This document shows, in pieces, positions 1 to 9,130 of a stretch of DNA of 64,000 nt. Below the pieces are notes generated by a model, which was given only the letters and a program-made list of their open reading frames with translations, made no database searches and was not told where the DNA came from. This stretch comes from Nakamurella panacisegetis. GTDB lineage: Bacteria; Actinomycetota; Actinomycetes; Mycobacteriales; Nakamurellaceae. The stretch is from contig NZ_LT629710.1 of assembly GCF_900104535.1 (NCBI RefSeq), positions 4,933,501-4,997,500 on the forward strand, in the 5' to 3' direction. The first letter of the stretch is position 1. Each line of letters opens with the position of its first letter. Position numbers and translations under genes: made by a program.

Positions 1-1
1 G

Positions 2-691
2 ACCCTCGTGCCGGCCAACTGTGTGCCCGGCATCGTCCGGGGCGGCTCCGGCAACACCCCGGGGGCGCGAACCGACTCGGCCGCGGCGATGGCAACGTCG
101 TCGTACGTCCTGGACGCCTCGATCCTGGCCGACGACACCGGCCGCGGCGTCGTCGACACCGTGGACAAGTCGGGACCCGGTGGCACCAGCCCGATCCCGG
201 CCGACACCTTCGTGGGCACGGTGAGCGACACCGGACCGCAACCGGCCGCGTCCTCGAGCGGCTCGGTGGTCGACGGCTCGTTCCAGTTGGTCGACTCGAA
301 GGGCAATGCCGTCACCCCGACCGGGGCGGTCAGTAGCGTCACCCTCAGTGCGGAAGGCGCCCCCGGGCACCTCCTGCCCGGCCAGACCGCCGACCCGCTG
401 TACGACGACAACGACGCCACGCCCGGCGGTGGCGACACCGGCAGCGTGCTGATCAGCCCGCTGATCAAGCCCGGCACGACCAGCAGCGTGTTCTACAACC
501 ACTACAGCTGGCTGCGCACGATGGAGGACATCTTCGGAGTCAGCCACGGCGGCGACCACGCAAAGCTCGTCGCCGGAACGGTTTCCGGCGGTCTGGACCG
601 GGCCGGGCACCTCGGATTTGCCGCCCAGCCCGGACTCGCCCCCTTCGGGCGGGACGTGTTCAACAACGTCCGGACCCGAGGACACCGTTGA
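2..691 (+). CDS. Phosphoesterase (PF04185-like), C-terminal part
   Basis: The open frame enters from the window edge and ends at a TGA at 689-691, so only about 229 C-terminal residues are seen. The ending is typical of actinobacterial secreted PF04185 phosphoesterases (phospholipase C/acid phosphatase superfamily): a GGGDTGSVLISPLIKPGT stretch, the NHYSWLRTMEDIFGV segment and a glycine-rich tail with AAQPGLAPFG. The N-terminal catalytic half lies outside the window. The next gene overlaps its stop codon, so the two are probably co-translated. Family assignment is by pattern recognition; the substrate is not known. Confidence 0.75.
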   Translation, partial: TLVPANCVPGIVRGGSGNTPGARTDSAAAMATSSYVLDASILADDTGRGVVDTVDKSGPGGTSPIPADTFVGTVSDTGPQPAASSSGSVVDGSFQLVDSKGNAVTPTGAVSSVTLSAEGAPGHLLPGQTADPLYDDNDATPGGGDTGSVLISPLIKPGTTSSVFYNHYSWLRTMEDIFGVSHGGDHAKLVAGTVSGGLDRAGHLGFAAQPGLAPFGRDVFNNVRTRGHR

Positions 692-1281
692 TTCCAGCCA
701 GGGACGCCGGACGGGCAACCGTCCGGCGCCCCCGGCGCCTGATCGCCACCGTCGCCCTCGCGGCTGCGGCGATGTTCGTGGCCGGTTGCAGCAATGCCCC
801 GGCCACCACCGAACCGGCCTACGGTTCCCTGCCCACCTACTTGCCGACCGCCGCGATACAGCCCGACAGCGTGCTCACCGGGAGCGCCGCGCACCCGGCG
901 CTGACCACTCAGGGAGATCAGGTCGAGGTCCGTCTCGGGAATGGGAAGTCGGTGCGGGCAACGGTTTCCGGACCGGACGTACCCGGTGAAGGCCTGCCCT
1001 ACGTCAGTCCGGCCACCACCTGCACCTGGACCATCACTCTCGATCGGGCGACGGCGACCGTACCGATCGACCTGCACGAGTTCACCACCATCGACCACCT
1101 CGGTGGCACCTACCGATTGGCCCTGGCCCCGGGACAATCGACACCCCCGGCGGCGATCGGACCCGGCCAGACCGTGGCCTTTCGGGTCCGCACACGGATG
1201 GAGACCGGTGAAGGACTCATGCGCTGGGCGCCCGGTAATTCCGTCGTCGCGTCCTGGGACTTCGTCGTGGAGAACGACTGA
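688..1281 (+). CDS. Secreted lipoprotein linked to the phosphoesterase
   Basis: A 197-aa protein starting at TTG 688, overlapping the stop of the phosphoesterase (TTGA). It has an arginine-rich N-terminus, a hydrophobic segment and a lipobox VAGC-S near residue 33, so it should be a membrane-anchored lipoprotein. The mature part is beta-rich, with a conserved-looking CTWTITL stretch and an FRVRTRME segment, and has no catalytic motif. The overlap suggests it works with the upstream enzyme, perhaps as a cell-surface partner. I do not recognise a named family. Confidence 0.7.
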   Translation: MIPARDAGRATVRRPRRLIATVALAAAAMFVAGCSNAPATTEPAYGSLPTYLPTAAIQPDSVLTGSAAHPALTTQGDQVEVRLGNGKSVRATVSGPDVPGEGLPYVSPATTCTWTITLDRATATVPIDLHEFTTIDHLGGTYRLALAPGQSTPPAAIGPGQTVAFRVRTRMETGEGLMRWAPGNSVVASWDFVVEND

Positions 1282-1403
1282 CCGACCGGGCCGGACCCCG
1301 GCCGCTGCGCGAACCGCCCGCTCGGGAGATCTTCTCCGATCGGTGATCCGGCACCGGATTTCATCGACGGGAGGGCAACTCGTCATCGGCCGGGAACGTC
1401 AGT

Positions 1404-1432
1404 GTTCGCCCAGTGTTCAGGACGTTGTCGCA
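1404..1432 (+). promoter_or_regulatory. PHO-box-like direct repeats
   Basis: Two heptamers, GTTCGCC (1404-1410) and GTTCAGG (1415-1421), are spaced exactly 11 bp apart, with a weaker third unit (TGTCGCA, 1426-1432). This is the arrangement of actinobacterial PhoP-binding direct repeats (GTTCACC with 4-nt spacers). It lies 34 to 62 bp before a secreted phosphatase gene. Confidence 0.55.
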
Positions 1433-1465
1433 CGTCATCGGCACCCGTCGTTCCACACTTGACCC

Positions 1466-3109
1466 ATGGCTGAAGACATCGCTGATCACAATCCCCCCAC
1501 CGTCCCGGGCGCCCCGAACCGCCGCCGATTCCTGGCTGCGGCCGGCGCCGCCGGGATCGGTTTCGCCGGACTGAGCCTGAGTGCAGCACCCCCGGCCTCA
1601 GGCGCCTCCCCGGCTGAGTCCCGGACCCGGCCGGGGTGGTCGCCCCGCCCGGCGGGCGATCCGCTGACCACCCCACGCGTGGCCGGGTTGCACCTGCAGT
1701 TCGGGGCCGACGCCGCCACCCAGGTCACCGTGTCCTGGCATTCCCTCCAGCCGGTGCACCGCCCCCGCGTGCTGCTGGGCACCATCGACGGCGAATTCCT
1801 CCGGGCCGTGGACGCCGAGACCGTCAGCTACACCGACGCCAAGTCCGGGCAGGTCGTCAATGCCCACCACGCGAAGTTCACCCGGCTGAGGGCGGGCACC
1901 GACTACCTGTACGCCGCCGGCCACGACGGCGCCGAACCCGAATTCGCGACGTTCCGCACCGCGCCGAAGGGTCGGGCCAAGTTCACCTTCACCAGCTTCG
2001 GCGACCAGGGCACCCCCACCACCGGCAAGAAGTACGTTCCGCCGGCCGGGGTGACCATCGCCAACCCGCCGTTCGTGAACGACAACCTCGGCTCCCCGGC
2101 CGCCAGTGACACCACGGCCGGTGTCGAACGCGTGCAGCCCCTGTTCCACCTGTTCAACGGCGACCTGTGTTACGCCAACCTGGCCACCGACCGGGTCCGC
2201 ACCTGGTCCGACTTCTGGGACAACAACACCCGCAGCGCCAAATCCCGCCCCTGGATGCCGTCGGCCGGCAACCACGAGAACGAAAGGGGCAACGGCCCGA
2301 TCGGCTACCGCGCCTACCAGACCTACTTCTCCGTCCCGCCGGTGCCCGGACAGACGGACGTGACCGCCGGCCTGTGGTACTCCTTCACCGTCGGGTCGGT
2401 GAAGGTCATCAGCCTGAACAACGACGACATCTGCTACCAGGACGGCGGCGACTCCTACGTCCGCGGCTACTCAGGCAACGCCCAGAAGGTCTGGCTGGAA
2501 CGGGAACTGGCGGCCACCCGCCGCAACGCCGACATCGACTGGATCGTCGTGTGCATGCACCAGGTGGCCATCAGCACCGCCGACAAGTTCAACGGCGCCG
2601 ATCTGGGTATCCGCCAGGAATGGCTCCCCTTGTTCGACCAGTACGGGGTGGATCTGGTCGTCTGTGGTCACGAGCACCACTACGAGCGGTCCCACCCGAT
2701 TCGAGGACGAGAAGCCAACGCGACCTTGACCCCGATCCCGGTGTCCGACCGTACGGACGTGATCGACACCAGCAAGGGCACGGTGCACATGGTGATCGGT
2801 GGCGGTGGCACCTCGGCCCCGTCCAACGCGCTGTTCTTCCAGCCGCCGCAGTGCCGGGTGATCACCTCCGTCGGCACTCCGGACCCGACCACCGGCAAGC
2901 GACCGCCGGTCTATGTCTCCGAACCGGCGCCCTGGTCGGCCAACCGCGACGCCGCCAACGCCTACGGGTTCGCCTCCTTCACCGTCGATCCCGGCACCCG
3001 CCGGGGCGGAACGACGTCCATCGCGGTCACCTACTACGAGATCGTCGGCACCGACGGGCAGCTCCGCGAGTTCGAATCCTTCACCCTGCGTCGTCCGCGC
3101 CGGGACTGA
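1466..3109 (+). CDS. Secreted purple acid phosphatase-like metallophosphoesterase
   Basis: 547 aa. The N-terminus carries a Tat-type signal (NRRRFLAAAGAAG, about residues 18-30) followed by a hydrophobic stretch. Next comes a purple-acid-phosphatase N-terminal fibronectin-like domain (VAGLHLQFG...VTVSWHS, about residues 72-155). The calcineurin-like metallophosphoesterase domain follows, with metal-ligand motifs FGDQG, NGDLCY, GNHEN, VCMHQ and GHEHHYERSHP in the expected order. It probably cleaves phosphomonoesters outside the cell. PHO-box-like repeats upstream and a strong hairpin downstream (3129-3165) suggest a single phosphate-regulated transcript. Substrate preference cannot be read from the sequence. 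Confidence 0.88.
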   Translation: MAEDIADHNPPTVPGAPNRRRFLAAAGAAGIGFAGLSLSAAPPASGASPAESRTRPGWSPRPAGDPLTTPRVAGLHLQFGADAATQVTVSWHSLQPVHRPRVLLGTIDGEFLRAVDAETVSYTDAKSGQVVNAHHAKFTRLRAGTDYLYAAGHDGAEPEFATFRTAPKGRAKFTFTSFGDQGTPTTGKKYVPPAGVTIANPPFVNDNLGSPAASDTTAGVERVQPLFHLFNGDLCYANLATDRVRTWSDFWDNNTRSAKSRPWMPSAGNHENERGNGPIGYRAYQTYFSVPPVPGQTDVTAGLWYSFTVGSVKVISLNNDDICYQDGGDSYVRGYSGNAQKVWLERELAATRRNADIDWIVVCMHQVAISTADKFNGADLGIRQEWLPLFDQYGVDLVVCGHEHHYERSHPIRGREANATLTPIPVSDRTDVIDTSKGTVHMVIGGGGTSAPSNALFFQPPQCRVITSVGTPDPTTGKRPPVYVSEPAPWSANRDAANAYGFASFTVDPGTRRGGTTSIAVTYYEIVGTDGQLREFESFTLRRPRRD

Positions 3110-3128
3110 CCAGGCGGTGGCGTGCCAT

Positions 3129-3165
3129 CCGGCCCGCCGATCCGCACTGCGGATCGGCGGGCCGG
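3129..3165 (+). terminator. Strong hairpin terminator
   Basis: A 15-bp perfect stem (3129-3143 with 3151-3165, arm CCGGCCCGCCGATCC) around a 7-nt loop follows the phosphatase stop codon by 19 bp. There is no T-run, as is common in high-GC actinobacteria. Confidence 0.7.
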
Positions 3166-3190
3166 ACGCTTCAGTGCGGAGATGCTCATT

Positions 3191-3234
3191 GTTCATACCC
3201 CCGTTGCGCCCTGCTCATACGGGTTTACTTGCCC
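3191..3234 (+). promoter_or_regulatory. PHO-box-like 11-bp direct repeats
   Basis: Four successive 11-bp units begin GTTCATA (3191), CGTTGCG (3202), GCTCATA (3213) and TTTACTT (3224). Units 1 and 3 are nearly identical. The 7+4 spacing matches actinobacterial PHO boxes, and the gene downstream is an alkaline phosphatase. Confidence 0.6.
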
Positions 3235-3314
3235 TTTAATGCGGGCGGGTTGTGCTGTGGTGGCGGCGCCGACGGGCGGTGCCGCCACCACAGACGAGCA
3301 GGAGCGAAAAATTG

Positions 3315-4694
3315 ATGTTCGGTTCAAGGATGACCCGCCGCGCGGGCGTCGTACTGATGGCCGGCACCCTGACGATCGGTGCGGCCGGGATCGCCACCGC
3401 AACGGTGGTCAGCAGCAAGCACCGGGACAACACGCAGGCAGCACGCGAGGCGATCAAGGGTGGCAAGGCCCGCAACGTCATCCTGCTGATCGGCGACGGC
3501 ATGGGTGACTCCGAGATCACCATCGCCCGGAACTACGCCAAGGGCGCCGCCGGGCGGCTGTCGATGGATTCGCTGCCGCTGACCGGCGCCTACACCACGT
3601 ACTCAGTGCAGAAGGACAACCCGTCGCTGCCCGACTACGTCACCGACTCCGCCGCGTCGGGGACCGGATGGGCGACCGGCCACAAGTCCTACAACGGCGC
3701 CATCTCCGTCCTGCCCTCCGGCAAGGACGTCCCCACCGTCCTGGAACTGGCCCGCAAGGCCGGATACGCCACCGGTGACGTGACCACGGCCGAACTGCAG
3801 GACGCCACCCCCGCCGTTCTCGGCGCGCACGTGGTGAACCGGGACTGCAAGGGCCCCGCCGCGACTCTGAAGCTGTGCCCGCAGAACGCCAAGCAGTACG
3901 GGGGCAAGGGATCCATCGCCGAGCAACTCGTCCAGACCCGACCGGATGTCCTGCTCGGCGGCGGCAAGAAGTACTTCGACGAGACCATCGCTGCCGGTAC
4001 CTTCACCGGAAAGACGGTTCTCCAGCAAGCCCAGAGCGCCGGCTACCAGGTGGTCACCGACGCCAACGGGCTCGCCAACGTCAGCTGGACGAAGCCGATC
4101 CTGGGGACGTTCGCCGCGGGCAACATGGACCTGGAATACGTTGGCCCGACCCCGACCTCGACCGGAACCGTCCCCTCCACCTGCCAGGTCAACGCCGCGC
4201 GGGCCAACACCCAGCCGCACCTCTCGGCGATGGCCCACACCGCGATCTCGGTCCTGGACCGCAAGTCGGGCGGCAAGTCGAAGGGCTTCTTCCTGCAGAT
4301 CGAAGGCGCGTCCATCGACAAGCAGGATCACGCCGCCAACCCGTGCGGCCAGATCGGTGAGACCGTCGAATTCGACAAGGCCGTCGCCACCGCCCTGCGC
4401 TACCAGAAGAGCCACCCCGACACCCTGGTCGTCGTCACTGCCGACCACGGACACACCAGCCAGATCGTCGAGGCCGGATCGGTCACGCCCGGCCTGACCG
4501 CCACCCTGGTCACGAAGGACGGCGCCGACATGACGATCAGCTACGGCACCGCCCCGGCCGGGTCTTCCCAGGAGCACACCGGCACCCAGGTCCGGATCGC
4601 CGCCGGCGGCCCGCAGGCGGCCAACGTTCTGGGCGTCACCGACCAGACCGAGCTGTTCTACACGATGACCAGGGCTCTGGGCATCAACACCTGA
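3315..4694 (+). CDS. phoA: Alkaline phosphatase (PhoA family)
   Basis: 459 aa from ATG 3315, chosen because an AGGAG-type ribosome site lies about 10 nt upstream; an in-frame start at 3252 would add an arginine-rich segment before the signal peptide. A hydrophobic signal sequence lies in the first 35 residues. PhoA-family signatures follow: ILLIGDGMG (metal ligand Asp), DSAASGTGWATG (phosphorylated Ser), EGASIDKQDHA, TADHGHTSQ and the terminal EHTGTQV. The enzyme hydrolyses phosphomonoesters outside the cytoplasm using Zn/Mg. Its PHO-box-like promoter region indicates phosphate-starvation control. Confidence 0.92.
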   Translation: MFGSRMTRRAGVVLMAGTLTIGAAGIATATVVSSKHRDNTQAAREAIKGGKARNVILLIGDGMGDSEITIARNYAKGAAGRLSMDSLPLTGAYTTYSVQKDNPSLPDYVTDSAASGTGWATGHKSYNGAISVLPSGKDVPTVLELARKAGYATGDVTTAELQDATPAVLGAHVVNRDCKGPAATLKLCPQNAKQYGGKGSIAEQLVQTRPDVLLGGGKKYFDETIAAGTFTGKTVLQQAQSAGYQVVTDANGLANVSWTKPILGTFAAGNMDLEYVGPTPTSTGTVPSTCQVNAARANTQPHLSAMAHTAISVLDRKSGGKSKGFFLQIEGASIDKQDHAANPCGQIGETVEFDKAVATALRYQKSHPDTLVVVTADHGHTSQIVEAGSVTPGLTATLVTKDGADMTISYGTAPAGSSQEHTGTQVRIAAGGPQAANVLGVTDQTELFYTMTRALGINT

Positions 4695-4718
4695 GACAAC
4701 GCACCAGCTCCCGACCTC

Positions 4719-4754
4719 CGGCCGGCTGTCCCCGCACCAGGGGGCAGCCGGCCG
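4719..4754 (+). terminator. Hairpin terminator after phoA
   Basis: GC-rich inverted repeat (arms 4719-4733 and 4740-4754, one mismatched position) 25 bp after the phoA stop. It lies in the gap between converging genes. Confidence 0.6.
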
Positions 4755-4820
4755 CGTTCGTTCGGGCCAGCCATCCTCCCGGCGGCGATGTCGAGCCCGG
4801 CCCCCGCGGCCGGCGTACAG

Positions 4821-7274
4821 CTAGATCCGGCTACGGCGCTGCAACATCACGAAGGCGCCCCAGCCCAACGGCGCCGGCAACCAGAACGTCGCCGCCCGGA
4901 AGGCCAGGACGGCGGTGATCGAGGCACCGACCGGCACGCCGGCCGCCGTCAGGCCCGCGACCAGCGCCGCCTCGATCGCCCCCAGCCCGCCCGGCGTCGG
5001 CGCGGCTGATCCGAGAGTGGAAGCGGCGAGGTAGACGACCACCAGGGTCGGCAGGCCGAGCGACGTGGAAAAGGCCCTCAGCGACGCATCCAGCGCCAGC
5101 ACGTACCCCCCGTTCAGCACCAGCACCCCGACCAGTGCGGTGGCCAGGCGCTTCGGATCGCTGAGCGTGGTGATCAGCTGGGGCAGGGTGCGCCGGATCA
5201 GCGGTTCGAGCCGGCGGCGCAGCAGCCGCCGGGTGGGCGGAGCCAGCGCGATCACCGCCATCACCGCAGCCGTGGCACCGAGGATGGCCAGCACGGTGCC
5301 GCTCGGAAGCAGGGCCAGCCGGGACCCCGAGACACCGCTGAGCCAGCCGCAGATCAGCAGCAGTGGGACCGTGATGATCACGGTGACCAGTTCCTTGACC
5401 GCCACGTCGGCCGTCGCCGTGGCCGTGGACAGGCCGGACTTCTGCAGGTATCGGATGTTGAGACCGACATGGCCTACGGCCGGAGGCGTCACCAGGGCGA
5501 CGAAGGACGCGGCCAGCTGCGCGAAGACGGTCCGGCCGAGCGGCAGTCTCGTGGACACGAAGGCCTGGAGGGCCACCGCGGAGCCGAGGTAGGTCAGAGC
5601 CGATCCGACCACCGCGACGGCGAGCCACCCCGGGTTCGCGGCCCGGATGGCCGCGCCGATGCTGACCCGGGACAACTGCGTGGCCAGGAGATAGACGGCG
5701 ACGGTTCCGCCGACGATGCTGAGCACGGTGCGCGGGCGGAGACGCTCCAGACGCGGCGCTCCGACGATGCCGCGCAGTCCGCCCGGGCCGATGATCGCCT
5801 CCCGCACCTCGCCCAGCCGCGGGGTGCGGCGCACCTCCCGGCGCAGCGGCGGAGGCAGGACGACCGGTTGCAGCAGGGCGGCCAGGCGAGCCTCGGTCGC
5901 CGGGGTCAGGGCGTAGGTCGCGCGCAGGGCGGCGACTGCGGCATCCGCGCCCACCTCGGCCGCCGTGACGACCAGCAGAGCGGCGACGTCCAACCCGCGC
6001 TGCAGCTCCGTGGTGGCCGGCTGGGCCAGTGAGAAGTCGGCGAAACCGGCTCCCCCGTCGGGCAACAGCCGGATGCCCTCGGCGGTGACAGCTCCGTGCG
6101 CGACGCCGACCCCGTGCAGCCGGCGCAGGGCCACGAACGCGGCGGCCACGGCCCGGCCCGCCTCGTCGGCCGAACACGCCGAGATCCGCACTCCGACCAG
6201 CGGCCGCTCGACCAGCACCAGCGCCGGGCCCGCCGCGAGCAACGCGAGCACCTCGGGGGCCGGCACCCCGGCCGCCTTGGCCAGTCCGGCGGTCAGAGCC
6301 TGCCGCTCCAACTGGCCCCGCAGCGTCAGAGCCGGGCGGCCCACGACCGCCGTGCGTAGACGCAGCAACCGCCAGATCCGCCGGACGAACGGCACACCGC
6401 CGCGATCGGGGTCCACCACGGTCACCCGTACCTCGCCGACGTCCGGACCCACCCCGGTATATCGGATCCGCCCGGCCGCCTGCTCCAGCGGCGTCAGCGC
6501 CGTCAGCACCAGATCCGCGTCGGCCAGCACGGCCCGCAACACCTCCTCAGGTGGTCGAGCCGGAACGACCCCGACCGCGACCCGGACCGCGAAGCCGGCG
6601 GCCGCGCCGACCAGCGCGGCATAGGCCAGGCTCGGCACGGTCAGGCTGCCCAGGGCCAGGTCGCACGCGACCGCGCCGGCCACGCTGACCCGGGCCGCGA
6701 CCCATCCGCGACGACCGTGCGGGTCGGACCCGACCAGCAGCGCGATCACTGCGGTGATGGCCAGACCGGCCGAACCGCTCCACGGCCCGGTCAACAACCT
6801 CCCGATCTCGTCACCGGCCACCACGCGCAACAGGAGACCGAGCCCGAACGCCATCACCAGCCCGGTCACACAGGCCATTGCGGCGCTGGTCAGCGCCAGC
6901 CGCCGTGAGCGCACGGCATCCACGACGAGCGCGGTCAGCGCCCCGAAGACAGCGACCGAGACCGCCACATTCGCGATGGCCAACACGATCCGAGGCAACC
7001 CGGAGCGGACCGTGGGCAACAGTGAGGCGATGGCCCGCAACTGGCCGAGATCGATCGGGGCCACCGTCAGCACCACGGCGAGGAGGCCCGATGTCAGCAC
7101 CAGCCGGCCGATGTCGAGCGGACGCCGGATACGCGCGGCCGGCCAGAAGGATCGCGGGCTGCCGTCGGTCGCTCCGGTGATCGGCCGACGTGGTCGTCGC
7201 AACGAGAATCCGGACACGCCCGTTACCGTCCCACGCCGCCGCGCCCCGTTGCGCCAGGCCGTGCACAATGTCAT
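4821..7274 (-). CDS. Kinase-like domain fused to LPG-synthase-type flippase
   Basis: About 817 aa from ATG 7274; in-frame upstream starts at 7286 and TTG 7355 exist but would overlap the divergent antiporter promoter, and a GTG at 7217 is also possible. The N-terminal part holds several membrane segments. A middle region (about residues 240-470) looks like a degenerate protein kinase/aminoglycoside kinase fold (VLVERPLVGVRI, RRLHGVGVAHGAV, FADFSLAQP), with the HGD-type catalytic motif apparently degraded to HGA. The C-terminal 300 residues are the hydrophobic UPF0104/lysylphosphatidylglycerol-synthase membrane domain (VTPPAVGHVGLNIRYL, TPGGLGAIEAALVAGL). Likely a lipid flippase or cell-envelope protein; the substrate is unknown. 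Confidence 0.75.
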   Translation of the reverse strand: MTLCTAWRNGARRRGTVTGVSGFSLRRPRRPITGATDGSPRSFWPAARIRRPLDIGRLVLTSGLLAVVLTVAPIDLGQLRAIASLLPTVRSGLPRIVLAIANVAVSVAVFGALTALVVDAVRSRRLALTSAAMACVTGLVMAFGLGLLLRVVAGDEIGRLLTGPWSGSAGLAITAVIALLVGSDPHGRRGWVAARVSVAGAVACDLALGSLTVPSLAYAALVGAAAGFAVRVAVGVVPARPPEEVLRAVLADADLVLTALTPLEQAAGRIRYTGVGPDVGEVRVTVVDPDRGGVPFVRRIWRLLRLRTAVVGRPALTLRGQLERQALTAGLAKAAGVPAPEVLALLAAGPALVLVERPLVGVRISACSADEAGRAVAAAFVALRRLHGVGVAHGAVTAEGIRLLPDGGAGFADFSLAQPATTELQRGLDVAALLVVTAAEVGADAAVAALRATYALTPATEARLAALLQPVVLPPPLRREVRRTPRLGEVREAIIGPGGLRGIVGAPRLERLRPRTVLSIVGGTVAVYLLATQLSRVSIGAAIRAANPGWLAVAVVGSALTYLGSAVALQAFVSTRLPLGRTVFAQLAASFVALVTPPAVGHVGLNIRYLQKSGLSTATATADVAVKELVTVIITVPLLLICGWLSGVSGSRLALLPSGTVLAILGATAAVMAVIALAPPTRRLLRRRLEPLIRRTLPQLITTLSDPKRLATALVGVLVLNGGYVLALDASLRAFSTSLGLPTLVVVYLAASTLGSAAPTPGGLGAIEAALVAGLTAAGVPVGASITAVLAFRAATFWLPAPLGWGAFVMLQRRSRI

Positions 7275-7354
7275 CGCCGGGGTCATCCCCGGACCCGGGC
7301 ACTTCGGCGCGGTCCAAGTGCTCGGATCACCCCGAACGGGGAACAAGCGGATCA

Positions 7355-9130
7355 ATGATCATCACTTTGCCTGTCCTGGGGCTTCTCGCCGGCGTCCTGC
7401 TGGTGACCGCCCTGGCCCGACGGCTCTCCATCCCGTCGCCCATCCTGCTGGTCGTCGCCGGTTTCGCGGTCTCCTTCCTCCCGGGCATCCCGGCCTACCA
7501 GGTCAGCCCGGAGGTCGTGCTGTCGGTCCTGCTGCCGCCCTTGTTGTTCGGGGCCGCCTTCGAATCCTCCGCGGTGGCCCTTCGTGCCCTGCTCCGCCCG
7601 ATCGTGCAACTGGCGGTCCTACTGGTGCTGTTGACCGCGTTCACGGTGGCGTTCGCGCTCACCGCGGTGCTTCCCGGAATCCCGTTCGGAGCCGCCCTGG
7701 CCCTCGGCGCCATTCTCGCCCCGCCGGATGCCGTGGCCGCGGTGGCCGTCGCCCGCAAGGTGGGCCTGCCCCGCAATCTGCTCACCGTCCTGGAGGGCGA
7801 GTCGCTCTTCAACGACGCCACCTCACTGGTGACGCTCAAGGTGGCGGTGGCCACCATCGGCGCCGGCTCCGTGTCCTTTCTGCACGCCACCGGTGAATTC
7901 GCCTGGGCATCGGTCGGGGGCCTGCTGATCGGGGCCGCGATCGGCTTCGCCGTGGCCTACGGCCGTCGGCACATCGGGTCGGCATTGACCATCACGGCCA
8001 TGACGTTGCTGTGCCCGTTCGCCGCGTACGTCGTGGGCGAGAGTGCCGGCGCGTCGGGAGTCCTGGTGGTCGTGGTCAGCGGCCTGATCATCGGCCACCG
8101 CTCCCCCGCGGAGGTGGCAGTGGCCGTCCGGCTGACCGAGGACGCCACCTGGGCCACCCTGCGGTTCACCCTCGAGGCAACGGTGTTCGCCTTGGTCGGG
8201 CTGCAGTTGCGAGGGGTCTTCGCCTCCTTGGACATGGAAGGGCATCAGGTACTCCCGGCCATCGTGGTGGTGCTGGCCACGGTGATCCTGAGTCGACCGC
8301 TCTGGCTGTACGCCATCCACCTGGCGGTCCGGTTGATCCCGGTCACCACGGCGGCCACCGGGGTGGCCGGGGTCGCGGCCCTGTCCTGGGCCGGGATGCG
8401 GGGGGTGGTCTCGTTGGCCGCCGCGCAGACCCTGCCGCTGCACACGCCCTACCGATCGCTCCTGCTGGTGTGCACGATCGCGGTGATCATCGGGACATTG
8501 GGCCTGCAGGGCCCTTCCCTGCCGCTGCTCATCCGGCGTCTGCATCTGACCGAGGACCGCACGGTCGACGATCTCCGGGAGCGGGCATCAGCCCACGCGG
8601 AGGTCAATGCGGCGATCAATCGACGCGTCGACGAGTTGGTGGAGGCCGGGCAGCTGTCGGACCGTCAGGCCGACCTGATGCGCAAGTGGGCGGGCCTGCG
8701 CGACTGGCGGAACTGGGACGACGAGGGGAAGTCGCGGGCCTTCGGCCAACGACTGAGCATCCTGTCCGACTGGCGACGCTCCCTCCTGGGCATCGAGCGA
8801 TCGGTGATCGTCTCGATGCGCAACAGCGGTGAGTTGTCGGAGAACGTGCTCATCGAGATGCAGCACGACCTGGATCTGGAGGAGGCGCTGCTGGAACGTC
8901 GCGGCCGCGCGGTCGAGGGTCACCTCGAGGAGATCCCGAGCGCCGACGACGAGGCCCGCGGCATGGACGCCGGCCCCCCGACCGAGGACGACACCAAGTC
9001 GGACCAATCGAGAGCAGTGGACGGCGGCGGGCCGGTCGATGATGCCGACGTCGGCGCCGTCATGCTCGACGAGCAGCGGGCCGACGGCCCGACGATCAGG
9101 TCGTCGTCGCCCGGGACACCGGACTCGTGA
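7355..9130 (+). CDS. Na+/H+ antiporter, CPA1/NhaP type
   Basis: 591 aa from ATG 7355 (MIITLPVLGLLAG). About 12 hydrophobic segments span residues 1-410. They include the Na_H_Exchanger signatures GAILAPPDAVAAVAVA, EGESLFNDATSLV and SWAGMRGVVSLAAAQTLPL. A charged cytoplasmic tail of about 180 residues follows, rich in Asp/Glu at the end. It should exchange Na+ (or K+) for H+ across the inner membrane. It is transcribed divergently from the flippase gene, and its last 35 bp overlap the converging tetR gene. Confidence 0.9.
   Translation: MIITLPVLGLLAGVLLVTALARRLSIPSPILLVVAGFAVSFLPGIPAYQVSPEVVLSVLLPPLLFGAAFESSAVALRALLRPIVQLAVLLVLLTAFTVAFALTAVLPGIPFGAALALGAILAPPDAVAAVAVARKVGLPRNLLTVLEGESLFNDATSLVTLKVAVATIGAGSVSFLHATGEFAWASVGGLLIGAAIGFAVAYGRRHIGSALTITAMTLLCPFAAYVVGESAGASGVLVVVVSGLIIGHRSPAEVAVAVRLTEDATWATLRFTLEATVFALVGLQLRGVFASLDMEGHQVLPAIVVVLATVILSRPLWLYAIHLAVRLIPVTTAATGVAGVAALSWAGMRGVVSLAAAQTLPLHTPYRSLLLVCTIAVIIGTLGLQGPSLPLLIRRLHLTEDRTVDDLRERASAHAEVNAAINRRVDELVEAGQLSDRQADLMRKWAGLRDWRNWDDEGKSRAFGQRLSILSDWRRSLLGIERSVIVSMRNSGELSENVLIEMQHDLDLEEALLERRGRAVEGHLEEIPSADDEARGMDAGPPTEDDTKSDQSRAVDGGGPVDDADVGAVMLDEQRADGPTIRSSSPGTPDS

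Noticed and set aside
7275-7355. TTG 7355 as the start of the flippase fusion gene
   Set aside because: It would overlap the divergent antiporter start and has no ribosome site. An internal ATG (7274) is more plausible, although not proven.
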